Assembly: GCF_041260155.1 (NCBI RefSeq)
Contig: NC_091933.1
Coordinates: 33,713,793 to 33,777,792 of the forward strand
Direction of reading: 5' to 3'
Source of the DNA: Ptychodera flava
Taxonomy: Eukaryota; Hemichordata; Enteropneusta; Ptychoderidae
Length of the DNA: 64,000 nt
In this document: piece after piece, positions 1 to 13,900 of the stretch
Numbering within the stretch: position 1 is the stretch's first letter
Layout: each line of letters begins with the position of its first letter
The notes under the pieces: model-generated
The model's database searches: none
The model's input: only the letters and a program-made list of their open reading frames with translations
Told to the model about the DNA's origin: nothing
Position numbers and translations under genes: made by a program

Positions 1-420
1 TAAAATGGTCTAACACTTGACAATTGGGATTGCTCTCAGAGGACCATGTATACAATATGTTCATTTCAGTGGTCATTTATTGTGCACTCGTGAGACAGAA
101 GACAAATAAAGCAGTGAAATTGACACTTCCTAAAAGTTTCACCAGCCAACTTCTTTTGCCTCGCTCAAGATTGCCTGATCTTAACAGTAGGAACATTTGC
201 AAACTAAAGTATTTCACATCTTCCTCTGACGGTGAAATGGAAATAGGGCTTCTGTTTGTGTAACATCATTTACAGCTTGTTCTGAACCGTTTCAGGTTTG
301 TCCCTACTTTGACTATGAATAGGGCCTCACTGCTTCATGCTGAGTGGTTCACTACAGCTAGCCGTGTCTTAGCTGGTACCAGGCCCTGCAGCAAAAATAG
401 TTGATCTGGAGTGTCATCAT

Positions 421-2211
421 ACAGTTCGTTACCACTCTAAATTTGGAGGGTCGTTTTCGAACGACTGCACATGCCCAGATCTCAACTCGATTATGTCACT
501 GACTTCGAAGTCTTCGTGTTTTGATTTTGACATCGGCTAATTTCGGCCTTTGTTTTAACGCTATGCAAGGCCAAGTTAGGAAAAATTCGGTCGTGTTAAC
601 CTCGTGACTAACCTCACTACAACATCATGGCAGCAAGAGAGCATGATAAGTCGTAATTTGCCAACTTTTCAAGCTTTCTGTTTGACGTAGTGCGATCGTG
701 ACCTCAATGTTTTCAGTATCAGCAGTGACAGGTCAAGCACCTGCAGTTCAAAAATGTCCCATTTTGCGTACTTACGTGTTTGTGAGCAATGTCATTCAAG
801 TTATTCAATCAATAAATATATATGAACAAAGGATGTCAGTTTCATTGAGCTACGTTGTTGGGGGACATTTTTGAAAATCGGTTCCCCTTCCAAATTGTAT
901 TCATTTATCCTGGTCAAGCCAGCGAAATTGATGATCGCCGAACTGTGGATGGTTCAAAGACTTTGGAAGTGCAGATTTTTGATAAAGAGCTATGTTTATT
1001 GACTGAATGTTTCCAAGTTGTCTTTCCCGGGGTTGAGGCATTTGACAAACTTCATAAGATTATTTCCAAATACCCCACACTAGTGTAGTACGTGTGTAGG
1101 GGTTGCCATTGACTTCGTACTTTCCACTGTCCTTATAAAAGTTAAACCACATCGTAAATATGTTAAGCTTCAGCATGCTCGAGATACAGGTTTTAATACA
1201 GATACACTGCTGTTAGTCAAACACGTGTATGTCACACATTCAGAACCGACCTAGACACATTGGGCACGGAGTGAAATCAGTTACTTTGCACGTCGCCTTC
1301 AAGTTCAACTTAATTCGCATTCCGAAACTTCATCATTATAGTACATACAGTGATAATACCAATGAATTGTCCCCGGGAATTTACCAATGAATGGGCGCTC
1401 AGTTATGAACACGGACGAAAATGTATGGCAAAGCGAACATTGAGGTCTAAATCAGCTTGAAATTGGTGTGTAAACAACCTATTTACCCGATTCCAACTCG
1501 TCCGATACTATTTTGCAATTTTTATGAGTACTTGGTACGTAAAAAAAAGTTTTATTTCTTAAAACAGCCTACAACAAATATTTCTAACATTGAGAATCAT
1601 AGGTTCCAACGCGGAAAGTTTTTATTAATTTTGCGAATTTTATGTTTTGCAAATCTCTTGAATTTGAAAGAATAAATTTCGTTCGGTTTCTTTACGTATA
1701 GGGAAAGTTACTGCAGTTACTGGCTCATGTCTTTAGGAACAGTAGGACCGTCTTTTACGAGTTACTGGCTCGGCATGAAAATAGCTGGCCTCTAGCTCTG
1801 CATGGCAGGGCTGTGTGTTACCGGCGTTATACGGCCTCTACCACATGGGCAGAGCTAGCTGGCCTCGGGCCATCGGTTTGCGTACATGGAATCTACAACT
1901 ACATCTCAAACAACGAGCAACTTGGCATCGGGGCGAGTTGGAATCGGGCGACTTGGTATCGGGCGAGTTGGTTCTGGGCGGGGTTGGGAAAGGTGCGAGT
2001 TGACTGTAATTCGTTACCCGCTGCACTGTGGCCGGTCATCGTCCTTTTCCGCGTCAGATAACGTAGGCAACACGTACGTACATAGATTCCCACTGTAATC
2101 TGTTTGATGCATTCTGGGATTGAATACGCATGCGCATATCAAAGTTCACCGGGGTCATCCAATCTGCGATTGCGCAAACGACCCTCCAAATTTAGAGTGG
2201 TAACGAACTGT
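421..2211. mobile_element. Non-autonomous DNA transposon with 36-bp terminal inverted repeats
   Basis: The sequence at 421-456 is repeated exactly as its reverse complement at 2176-2211, giving perfect 36-bp inverted repeats that start ACAGTTCGTTACCACTC. The 1.79-kb interior has no transposase-length reading frame. It contains one 77-codon plus-strand frame (855-1088) that I do not recognise and a short GC-rich block at about 1920-2000 of imperfect ~16-bp repeats around TCGGGCGAGTTGG. The trinucleotide CAT flanks both ends (418-420 and 2212-2214) and may be a 3-bp target duplication, although three bases is weak evidence. The perfect termini suggest recent mobility. The superfamily cannot be assigned. 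Confidence 0.75.
855..1088 (+). other. Unrecognised 77-codon reading frame inside the TIR element
   Basis: This open frame has a hydrophobic/acidic mix that looks more protein-like than its neighbours, for example the stretches FPFQIVFIYPGQ and LEVQIFDKELCLL, and it ends in TAG. No family is recognised. It lies wholly within the TIR-bounded element at 421-2211. It could be a remnant of a transposase or a captured host exon, or it could be chance. Confidence 0.25.
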
Positions 2212-2449
2212 CATACATCCTATATTTCACTGGCTGTGAAAACTTTAGTCAAAATACCATCATGGATACCTCCCGTACACTTATTTCACTGCATGTATAC
2301 TGGTAAAAGAGGAGGGGAAGATACATGTAGGCCATTATATCCGCACTTTGACAAGCAAATGTACAGGTACGATGAAGGTTTTGAGTTACCGCACTGTTAC
2401 ATAGACAGTATTCCTCTTCAATGAGGCATTCGGTTACTAGGGACCCAAA

Positions 2450-2736
2450 GAAACCTTTCAGAGTAAAACTTTTCCCTTTCTTTGGTTCTAGTGATTTTCA
2501 TCGGCGTGATACATTTCATGCTGCGTGAATATCCAGATATTTTTATTCTTTGGGTCCTTTCTCTGTATTCATTCTGTACATATTGTATTTTTAGTTTTTG
2601 TCATGTTTGTTGATATTGTACTGTTTGCTTGTTTGTTTGTATTTATTTCTCAGAGTCTTTTATTGGGCCTTTGGGCCTGTTGACCTGTCAAATAAATAAA
2701 TTAAATTAAATTAAATCAAATTAAATTAAATTAAAT
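2450..2736 (+). mobile_element. LINE/SINE-type 3' end with (TTAAA)n tail
   Basis: A T-rich stretch leads to CTGTCAAATAAATAAATT and then a run of TTAAA pentamers (about 2691-2736). An AATAAA-like motif followed by a short tandem repeat is typical of the 3' ends of CR1/L2-clade LINEs and the SINEs they mobilise. The SINE at 24.8-25.1 kb ends in a similar CCAAATAAATAAA. No coding part is preserved, so this is a 5'-truncated copy. The left boundary is uncertain. Confidence 0.5.
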
Positions 2737-2916
2737 GTCTTGTGAGTGTCTGTCTTTTCTGTCTTGTAACTGACTACCTGATATGAAAGGTAGTGTGCAC
2801 CTCAAAAATAACAGTTTTCAACTTTTGCTCATTCCTTGCTCGACGAAACTGTTAACAACTCTCTTTCGTTACTCAATAAATTGCGAGAATAATATGCAAA
2901 TTTTGGGATGAACCTG

Positions 2917-3010
2917 TACACCCTCAGTTTGGATTCCTTGTAAACTGGTCCAAGATCACCGTTGATAATGATGACTTTGGACCGAACCTTGGCAATGGTG
3001 AAAGGGTTAA
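2917..3010. repeat. Dispersed repeat, copy 1 (second copy at 12548-12632)
   Basis: This segment shares an ordered set of motifs with 12548-12632: a CACCCT block, a GGTCCA block, ATCACCGTTGATAA (versus TCACCATTGATAA), a block around GGACCGAACC (versus GGGCCAAACC), and the end GGTGAAAGGGTTAA. It is an old, diverged dispersed repeat present in two ACY1 introns. The GGGTTAA terminus resembles the TTAA-flanked MITEs elsewhere in the window. Confidence 0.5.
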
Positions 3011-4917
3011 AGGGGCAGATTACCTCAACTTTGGTATTACTTGAAAAATCAAAGTGGCTATCATTCTGGGTTTCACTCAACAGCGAAATAAATGATAAAA
3101 AATCAAACTTTAAACTTCAACGTGCACAAGATGATGTCAACACATTTTCTCTAACTTTAAAATTTAGTATACATTTATCATGAACAGCCAGCTACAAAGT
3201 ACAGTGGGTTTCACTTCGGTGCCACAACTGTGTGTGAGGCAGACACATTGTATGTACAATATAAATGATTAGCTTGGGTATCACGACACATTTCAAAGTC
3301 AACAACTCATTATTTACATTAAACTAGCATAGAGTGACTCTGTCTAGAGTGAGAGATAAACAGTTGATTACACTTGATCTATAATGTAGCTGGTTTTAGT
3401 AACAATTAATAGAGCTAAAAGTTAGAAGATGTTTTTCCAAGCAAAAACTGTCTAACACACAGAGTTGTGGCACCGAATTGAAACCCACTGTAAGAGATTT
3501 TGAAATGTTTGGAGACCAGTGCCTAAGCAACACTCTCAATTACTACTCTGGTTTCAAGACAGCTCTCTGTGCAAAGCTGTGAAAATCATGACATACTTGT
3601 ATATCTATGGATGCCAATGGCGCCACTGGAGGCTGTCAACAATGAGTGCAATTCATACTCACATTGATTTGCAGACAGTACTGAAAGCATTCCACCATGG
3701 GTCGTCTTTACTAATAGACGTGGTTGTGTTATCCATGAATTTCTAGGAGGGGAAGGGTAAATATATTTCAATCAATTTTTCACCCTATTCTAATCAAGTT
3801 ACAGTCAATACTATGTTTGAACAACACTTTATTATGTTGTCAATACAGCTTGACAAACACTGGCTTTCTAATTTTTTTATGATTAAAATTTCTGGATTAT
3901 CCACGGGAAAAAGTTTCTTATCTCGTTTGCTTGATTGACAAAAGACAAGCTGCCAAAGCAAAATACTTTTATAATATGTATTTATCATGTTGTGCTTGCC
4001 ACCATTTTCATACATAATTATCATGATCATCATAAATAAAAATTAAAAAAAATTAACATGTGGTGACATATTCACAGTAACATAAGCCACAGAATACTGG
4101 AATGTATTCTTTCCATTGAATGCCATTCAGTTTCATAGACTTTCAATACACTGAAGTGGCCGTGTGAGGGCGCCTTGCTGTACGTTTCCAGTTCTTTTGT
4201 CTGATGTCTCCCTGTGCTGACCAGGTCACTCAGTTTAACAATGAGAGTGTTCACCAAGGATTGATTACAGACGGCCTGACAACAAACAGCTCTCAAGGCC
4301 ATTCTACAATACAATGTACATGTATTCACAGAGTAGATTTGCATCACATCAAAGCACCTGAGAATGAAAGGCTGCTGCGTGATACTGACTGGCACGACAC
4401 TTTTGATCACTGAAGCTGTAAAGCTACCTGTAAGGCGTGGGCAGAGGACAGGGTCACGAAATGAAGGTGTATATCTCTAACAAACAAAATGACTTGAAAT
4501 ATGGAATTGAAAGATGCATGGATATACAAGCATTCCACCAAATCTGAATGTGCCTCTGTAGTCAGATATTCACTACTGGGACTCTCAAAGTCTCACAATA
4601 CTTTTCTGGCATACTACTTGTGTGTGGACTACACTTTTGAAGCCTGTGAAGATAATGAAATTCCCCAGCTTTCTGGAAATGACAGATTTAATTTCTCTCC
4701 ACAAGTTACCATAGGGATAGCTGCCACTTTGTGATTTCCATACATCAGAAAAATTTTGGGGAGATTTTTTTTTCTTGTAGCACAATTTCCACAGCGACCC
4801 GTGATGGTTATTTCTGATTATTAAAGAAAATAGTTTAGTCTCCTTGAGGAAAGTTTGAATAAAAGTTTAAAAATTTCAGTTTCAACGCTCTTACTACCGT
4901 AGTATGTACATTTTTAC

Positions 4918-7900
4918 CTGTACGAATTCATAAGAAACGTCATTTCCAGCCTCAGTACACCATGTCTTGATCTTTTCTTCAAATTCCTGTTTTAATAGCA
5001 AGAAACAAATATTATGAACTGAATGTAAGTACACAAATTCCCATGATATAGAGATCAAATATTGCATTCTGCCAACACTGACCAAATTGCCATTGCAATT
5101 TAATCAATAAGAATTTTTTTTAAAAATTTTCATGTCTGATAATTTTAATGCTTAATCAGATAAAATCTACAACTGTTTAAACCTGTCATGACTAAATATG
5201 AAAGATTATTTGTACAAGGGTTTTCCGTGAAGTGGCTCTCAATTTGATACAAATACTTTTTATATCAAAGAACATGGCATTTTATGCCTGGTATGCTTTC
5301 AGCAATTTACAGGTTTTGTATATGACTTGGAACATTTGAACTGGGATATACTTTCATTGAACAAAAAACACAGTAACCTAGAAAGGGCACGTCTTCTTTT
5401 TGAATTTGATAAGTGAAAGATTTGAATAAAGCACCTAAACTAATTGTTTTTTTGTTGTGTGGAGAGCTATGGCCAGTAGTTGGTAAAAATGCACGTTTCA
5501 CATTGTTGAAGCTATCGTGCTATGGGGAGTTGTATGCCATTGTACATTATAGAACCCAAACGTGTAAGGCAAACGTGCATGACTAAACACTGTAAAAGTC
5601 TGCACGTTAGACATTTTAGACACGTTAGGTCCGTACACGTTAGGTTTGCACGATACACGATAGGTCAGCATGATTGGCATGGTAGATTTTGACCGATGTT
5701 GAAAACCTAAAATGACATACACGTTAGACATTTTAGACACGTTAGGTTCGTACACGTAAGGTCTGCACGATACACGATAGGTTTGCATGATTGGCATGAT
5801 AGAAATTGGAGTCATGTGGAGAACCTAAAATGACATACACGTTAGACATTTTAGACACGTTAGGTCCGTACACGTTAGGTTTGCACGATACACGATAGGT
5901 TTGCACGAATGGCATGATAAATTTTGACTCATGTGGAGAACCTAAAATGACATGCACGTTAGACATTTTAGACACGTTAGGTGTGTATACGTTAGGTTTG
6001 CACGATAAACGATAGGTTTGCACGATTGGCATGATAGATTTCGACCCATGTTCAGAACCTAAAATGACATGCACGTTAGACATTTTAGACACGTTAGGTG
6101 CATACATGTACACGTTAGGTTTGCATGATACACGATAGGTTTGCACGATTGGCATGATAGATTTTGACCCATGTTTAGAACCTAAAATGACATGTACGTT
6201 AGACATTTTAGACACGTTAGGTCCGTACACGTAAGGTTTGCACGATACACGATAGGTTTGCATGATTGGCATGATAGAAATTGGAGTCATGTCTAAAATG
6301 ACATACACGTTAGACATTTTAGACACGTTAGGTCCGTACACGTTAGGTTTGCACGATACACGATAGGTTTGCATGATTGGCATGATAGATTGTGACTCAT
6401 GTGGAGAACCTAAAATGACATGCACGTTAGACATTTTAGACACGTTAGGTGCATACACGTTAGGTCTGCACGATACAAGATAGGTTTGCACGATTGGCAT
6501 GATAGAGGTAGACCTTACCGTGTTTGTAGGCCATCACGTGAATCTTGAGAAATATCGTATAACGTGCCGACCTAAGATTCACGGAGCTAACGTGTCTAAA
6601 ATGTCTAACGTGTATGTCATTTTAGGTTGTCCATGAGTCAAAATCTATCATGGCAATCATGCAAAGCTATCGTGTATCGTGCAAACCTAACGAGTACGGA
6701 TCTAACGTGTCTAAAATGTCTAACAAGTATGTCATTTTAGGGTCTCCAGATAAGTTGAATGGTACTGTCATGATATACACGTTAGACATTTTAGACACGT
6801 TAGGTCCGTACACGTTAGGTTTGCAAGATACACGATAGGTTTGCACGATTGGCATGATAGATTTTGACCAATGTCGAGAACCTAAAATGACATGCACGTT
6901 AGACATTTTAGACACGTTAGGTGCGTACACGTTAGGTTTGCACGATACACGATAGGTTTGCACGATTGGCATGATAGATTTTGACCCATGTCGAGAACCT
7001 AAAATGACATACACGTTAGACATTTTAGACACGTTAGGTGCGTACGATACACGATGCACGATACACGATAGGTTTGCACGATTGGCATGATAGATTTTGA
7101 CCCATGTCGAGAACCTAAAATGACATGCACGTTAGACATTTTAGACACGTTAGGTGCGTACACGTTAGGTCGGCACGTTACACGATAGGTTTGCACGATT
7201 GGCATGATAGAGTTAGACCTTACCGTGTTTGTAGGCCATCACGTGAATCTTGAGACATATCGTATAACGTGCCGACCTAAGATTTACGGAGCTAACGTGT
7301 CTAAAATGTCTAACGTGTATGTAATTTTAGGTTGTCCAAGAGTCAAAATCTATCATGCCAATCGTGCAAATTTATCGTGTAACGTGCTGACCCAACGTGT
7401 ACGGACCTAACGTGTCTAAAATGTCTAACGTGTATGTCCAGATAAGTCGAATGGTACCATATGTCAATCGTGCAGTCATGATATACACGTTAGACACTTT
7501 AGACACGATAGGTGCATCCATGTTTGGCGTGCACGATACACGATAGGTTTGCACGATTGGCATGATAGAATAGGACTTATTTGTACGCCCTAAAATGCAA
7601 TACATGTTAGACATAGGTTCTTTAACGTTAGGTCTGCACGATACACGATAGGTTTGCACGTTTGGCATTTTAGGCACGTTAGTTCCAACCTGGCATACAC
7701 GTTAGACATTTTAGAAACGATAGGTGCGGATATGTTGGGTCTGCACGATACACGATAGGTTTGCAAGTTTGGCTTTTTTGGTCACGTTAGTTCAGCTGTT
7801 AGTTCCAACCTAACATGTCAAACATGCACTACTAAAATGTAAAAATGTCTAAAATGAAAAAATCCCGACTTCTGGCCATGGATGTGTGTGGAAAACAAAG

Positions 7901-10900
7901 CAGCTTTTCCAGTACAATGTTTGGAATGCAAAATATGGGAAAATAAAGGATAACACTCACGGTCATGTCGACTGTCGGCGCCAGGCGAATGTCAAATGAT
8001 GCTGTGAAGTCGGTTGGAACAACATTGTATGCAATACCACCCTGCAATGAAAGGATACATTTTGTGAATCAGATGTCAGTAATACTGAATACTGTGTAAT
8101 TCAAAGGAACATTTGCATATCATTTGCATGTCAGATTAATTTGAGTGAAATTTTAAAATTAAGTCTTTGATAACAAAATGAAGTTGACACAAATTTCTAT
8201 TATTTAACTCTATTACTTCATGATATTTCAATGTACAAATTACATTGGTTGCATATACCTGCAGTATTTATTAGTTATATTTATCACAATTACTGCACGT
8301 AAACTGAATACCAAATAAAATTTGAAATTTGAAACAGGCATCTTTAAGAAATTAGATACGAATGAAGCTTAATTTAGTCATTACATTGAATATTATTTTC
8401 ATTTTTAAAGCTCAACTGTTTGTTATTGGACATTGATCCTGTGGTATTTCAATTTTAAAAGACTCTAATAAACAGAAAACGCATGTCAATGTAATTCAGA
8501 ACTATTTATTTCATGGCTTAATAATAAAGGAAGTCAAGAGAGGAAATAGAAGTACTCATACTATTTCTAATCTGTGAATTGGAATAAAAATGCTACTTAT
8601 CAATTTTATAGGACATTTAACCCTTTTAGCACTAAAGTTAATTTTTGTTGCCCTTTTGTAAAATATAACCTGGGCAATTTTTTTCAGGTCTAAACATTTT
8701 GTTATGATTTTTCCAAAAGTTTTTACCAAAATCTGAAGTTTATAATAAGAACTGTCCATCTGGTCCAAAATTTCAAAAGAATTACAGAAAAATTCATAAA
8801 AATTGGTAAAATTGTGTCACTATAATTTTGGTGGGAAATATTACACCACTCAAAGGGTTAAGCTGAAATTGATATTGGAAATTGGCTGTTTTGACAAAAA
8901 CATTTAAATCACAGCAAACAGACTGGTACTTTCCATCCTGTTTGATCACAGTCCCTCTTTGTGGAGGGACCGTGGTTTGATCAAACGCTCTGTGCCTGCA
9001 ACTCTAATGGGCAGTCTAGTGTTGGTATTAATTTTCCATTGTCTGAGTCATCTTCAAGCAAGTTTCATTTGGAATGATAAACACCACCAAAACTACAAGG
9101 GTGAAAGGTCATGTATGATCAAGATAAGTGCGCTTTTGATATGACGGTTGTGGTTGGTCACAGTTTTGTCAGACAGTGATGACACTGACTGTTATGAAGT
9201 CTAAAATTCATCAGATCCTAAATTCATTTCCTTACCTCTAGCTTGGTGAGATTCACAGTTGTGACATCACCAAGTCTCAAACATTCATTCTTTTGTAACC
9301 TATTCATGGAACAAAATGATTATGAAATCAATAGGTACACTAAATTATTTTCGAAAAACCAGCTAAGCCAAAAATAGGCACATTGACCAACACACCATTT
9401 ATTCATAGGCAAAGCCTAAATAAATTCAAAATGTGGGACTGTCAAATTGTATTGTTGTGATGAAAAATTGTTCCAAGTGTCTGAGGCTTGTATCTGAAAG
9501 CTCTGGAACTAAATTGCTTAACTGTGAACTCATAAATGGGGAAACAAGAGTGAAACAAGAGCACATCAATCTACATGGACGTTAACAGCCAGAAAGAGTC
9601 TTCTAAGATGATCTGTAAAGTATGTCAAATCATGGGTACTTTGAGACAAAACACATGTAAGGCAACTTGAACTTGATGATTGTATTGATTACTAATTCAG
9701 GACATTACCAGATTTCACTCAACCAGCGACTGGTTTTGATTGGTTGCGAAAAAAAGAACGTACTTTTGTTTTTGTTCCTCCCTGAATGCCAGGAATGAGT
9801 TGATCACTTTTTGCTGAAAAAAAGAGAACAACAAAACTGTGAGCAGAAATAAATGGTACTCAAAAAAAATTAATTAGATGGCCGTGTACAATGTTTTCTG
9901 TACATCTGATTTTAATCAGATTGGACTGATCAAGACCCTCTTACATAAGTTTACAAAAATGCGTACAGAGACGCATAATTCATCAAGTGTCATACTGCTG
10001 TGTACATTCACATACAGTGAGCAACACTATGCCTGTGTGTCAGTACTTTCAACAAGTCAGTTACATGTAACTTTCCGAACATTTAGTTGTAAAAACATGA
10101 CCTTTTGCAACAGTCCAATCCAATAGCAGTAAAAGATTCTTCGAATCAGACTTTCTACTGACAGATGTAGTCATGCCATATATTACATTAATAAATTATC
10201 AAGAAAATCACATCTTAATAGGAAGACTGTAAGTAACAGGATCTTTAATGTTGCCAAAATGTTAATTTTCAAATTCTCGTCAATCCTTCTGGTAGCAATG
10301 GTATCAGTACAGTGTTATTTATAAACGACTTATAGTGTGTCATCAAGAAAAAAACTGACAGTCAAGATGTGGTACCTATGCCTCATCACTAACTGTGATC
10401 TCACTGACTGTGTTAAACTCACCAGTTTCTCAGCAGCTGTGTCTTCAATGAACCTTGACCCATGACCCGGTTTACCAGTGCATTTCACGTTCACCCCTGT
10501 AAGGAGAATGATAAGACCATGGTGATTTGTTTGTCTGGTGTACCTTTTCAGATAACCAACATGTCATTGAAATCTATAGTTTTTTGATGAATGGTCACAG
10601 TAATAAAAAAAAACTTGTTTGTGGAAAATGTTAGGAACAGTAATGCACTGTGTCACAACAATATATCATCAAACACACTGTTGATTCAGGTGAAATTTTG
10701 AAGCATTTCTGATACTACTTAGCTGCACTAGTACTTCAAAGAGATCATTACCAACATATACCATATGTAAAATCCACATTTGATCATAATATGTTCAGTA
10801 CAATTTCTTTGAACGGTCTACTCACACCAAATTGGTCTTTCACCGTAGAAGACGGTAAATGCATCTGTTGGGTTTGCTAGTCCTACAGAAAGATACAACA

Positions 10901-13900
10901 TCCAGTTGAACAAATTATAATTTGTATATTAAACACTGCCAGAGTCTGGCAGAAAAGGTAGATATTTTACTGCGTTGAGGGTACCTTTTAAGATAAATGA
11001 ATAACAACATAACCCATGTCATTGATCACAGCATACCCATGTAATCCCGGTATTTTTCATTCTGTCTACAGTGGGACTGGTAGATACTCAACAGATGACC
11101 AACTACATACAGGTCATTTTCCAAGTTCTGTAGTTTTTATCAATTATTTTGGCAATTTATGATCGCCACTGAATGAGTTTTCTCAGCTTTGCATTGTAGT
11201 CTTCCTCAATACATGTAATTTCATTGCATGATGCTTTTATCATTGTTCACTTTACCACAAATGCTTTTGGAATGAAACTTATAATAAATCTAACTTCACA
11301 TCGTGTGCTTATATTGTAATTGTTCTCATATGCATAGCAAATGTTAAAGCAGTGTACACCTCTGCGAGCTGTCACTGAATGATTGACAATTGTTGGAATA
11401 ATAGAATGACTGTTTCCCCAAGGGCTTTACCTTTGTTCCAAAAGCAATTTTTTCCAATAATTTTCGTCACTTAAAAAGCTTTGTGAAACTTTGTGGATAT
11501 CTGAATGATCTAGGTGTTTATGAAACAATCTATGTTAATGGTATGTCAACATTTTTTGTTTGAGAATCATTTGGGTTGACTTTCTCGGATGGAACGGTCA
11601 ACCTCGCTGTTGCCAGTTGTCACTCACCCACCATTATGAATTTTCAAAGAGTTGGGGGGGGGGGGTGGGGGGGGGGTTGTTCATATCCTGCATCAGGGTT
11701 CAACAACAAGTTAGTGTGAGGTCATTAGGCCAGGGTCATAGGTCATGGAGAAGCACTGGGCTTTGAAGGTTGACATCAATGGTCATCATGATAAATGGGG
11801 TCATTGTGTCAAGAGGTCAAAAAAAACATGACATTACTTTTCTCTGCAGCAGTACCTTGCACATACATGATGCACATATAATGTAGTGATGTGGAGGTGG
11901 ATACGCTGTATTTCAAATGAGTTCTTATCAATACCTTCATCTAAGACATATCCAACATTCAAGTCTTTAAATTCAGAAGTCTTGATGAAAGCTCCCATTC
12001 CATACTTCCCTGTCACCTCTTCATCTGGAGGAAGATGGATGTAATAAGAAGATTTAAATCAATGACGGACAGCTTATTTGCAGCCTCCTGCAGAAATGTT
12101 GACAAGAAAATCATAGACTTGAAAGCATTCCCTTCAAGGACAAGTGAGAAAATGATTGCCCTGCAGTGACGGATCTTCTAATCTACCGGGAAAATTGCTG
12201 TAATTTGAAACAAGACTGTGATCACCCTTAAATGAAATTGTAAATGTTTCTGAACATTTAATATTAACAATCATATCACGCACAGAAAATAAATGCAGGC
12301 TCATAAATAATGGTAGCTGACTGTGGAGTCACGCTAGATGATTAGAAAGAGATATCAGTACCTGGTACAAATGTCATGTGGATTGTGCGCAAGAGTTGAA
12401 TGCCTTGCTTTTTCAGTCTCCTGATAGTTTCAATGTATCTGATGGAAAAATCAAATCAGGAATATTTGTAAGTGACATACAGATGGTTGTTTCTGGCCAA
12501 TGACTGCACAAGATCCTTTACTACAAAGGAATGAATTCTTCAGCCTATGCACCCTAAGTTCCAGTGAACAGGTCCACTCTCACCATTGATAACTATGGGT
12601 GTGGGCCAAACCATGGTGGTGAAAGGGTTAAGGAAAACACTAAAAAATAATATTAAATATTATAAAGATTTTTGGAACAAACATGAATTACTGCATAGTG
12701 GTCACTTGTGACTAAAGAATTTAGGGTACTGGTACACATAAGAGAATGCTTAATTATGCCCTTCTCACAGCTCTCAGTCTGTAGTTCTTTCAGAATATTA
12801 GAAGAGCTAAAATTTTAATTCTTCATCATGGTGGAAAAGTGCATCATAAAATATCCAGAAGGTTGTGAGTCCTTGCAAAGCAATACCAACAAAACAAATC
12901 ATTCTGTCAGTTTATCAAAAGCATTTAATTCTTTGAAATTCACGCTCTGTTTCTCTTTTACAATATTTTCTTTTGTGGTTTCAAGAACACGCCAAGTATC
13001 AGAAACAGTAATGAAATAATTATTCCAATGTTTACTTACTGTATTCCCACACTTTTCATATCCTGGAATAGATACAAAGCATTTGAACATGTAAGTTTTC
13101 TTGCATGCATATTTTAATCATGTCATTTTTGATATACAAAATCTGTATCACTAACATAAACATCATTCAAAATTTTACTGTTTTGTTGTGTGCTTGTCGT
13201 GAGAGTTATAATTACCTGGGTACCCCTGCCGTAGATGTCTCCATTTTCAAACTTCTTTGCTTCGAATGGATCACACTTCCAATGTTCCTGGAGTACAAAT
13301 TGTCATTGATAATATTAACACACACATACATGCAATAAATGAAAAGACTCAAGAATGGTAGACTGGTAGACCGACACAAATTCAAAATTATTTTGCCTAA
13401 GTTATCAAAAGGTGGATAACAGGAACTGCATTTAGGTGCCTTTGATAAAATTCTTTGTCTGCCATCCATTGGCGAGTAGGTATTCATACAAAATGATGAA
13501 AAACAAAGAGAGTGTAGAGAAAAATGTCTCCAAAAATAGCTATTTTCTTTACCCTTTCGAGAAATATGTCTGAAAATTAGTGAATGTATATTACATTGTG
13601 TTTTATTTCTGTGTTTGTTTTTCTACCTGGTGGGAGGATAGGTTGGAAGAAAATTCATCGACAGCAAACAAATAATTTTCTGACAGGTGCCCTACACAGA
13701 CAGCAGAAATACATGCATTAATTACTGTAATTCTGCGGCCATTTACCAGATGACATGTGTTCTCTAGCGTTGGAAAACAGTCCTGACTACTGCATTATAT
13801 CAAGAAGTTTGTATCTGAAATAAGTTTTTCTATTGAGTGTCTTTAAGATTCTGTCAGTGTCTGCGATCAATTGGTTCTTTGTGTTGTTGTTATGGGAGCA

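Larger units (their letters stand above)
1..4917. other. ACY1 intron 12, partial: no exon recognised
   Basis: This stretch lies 3' of the last recognised ACY1 exon on the minus strand and should be intron 12, running past the left edge. I searched the minus strand for codons of the missing C-terminal ACY1 motifs (a Pro-Trp-Trp block, the GFSPM block and the His-Asp-His-Asp-Glu zinc-ligand block) and found none. What it does hold is a TIR-bounded element (421-2211), a LINE/SINE-type 3' tail (about 2450-2736) and a dispersed repeat (about 2917-3010). The remainder is AT-rich sequence with only short, chance-like reading frames. Confidence 0.6.

Noticed and set aside
1..4917. Remaining C-terminal ACY1 exons
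   Set aside because: No match on the minus strand to the expected Pro-Trp-Trp, GFSPM or His-Asp-His-Asp-Glu codon patterns. They most likely lie beyond base 1.
5742..6500. 252-codon minus-strand open frame as a repeat protein gene
   Set aside because: It is wholly made of minisatellite units whose length is divisible by three. There is no start context, no splice sites joining it to ACY1, and the same peptide appears on the other strand where blocks are inverted.
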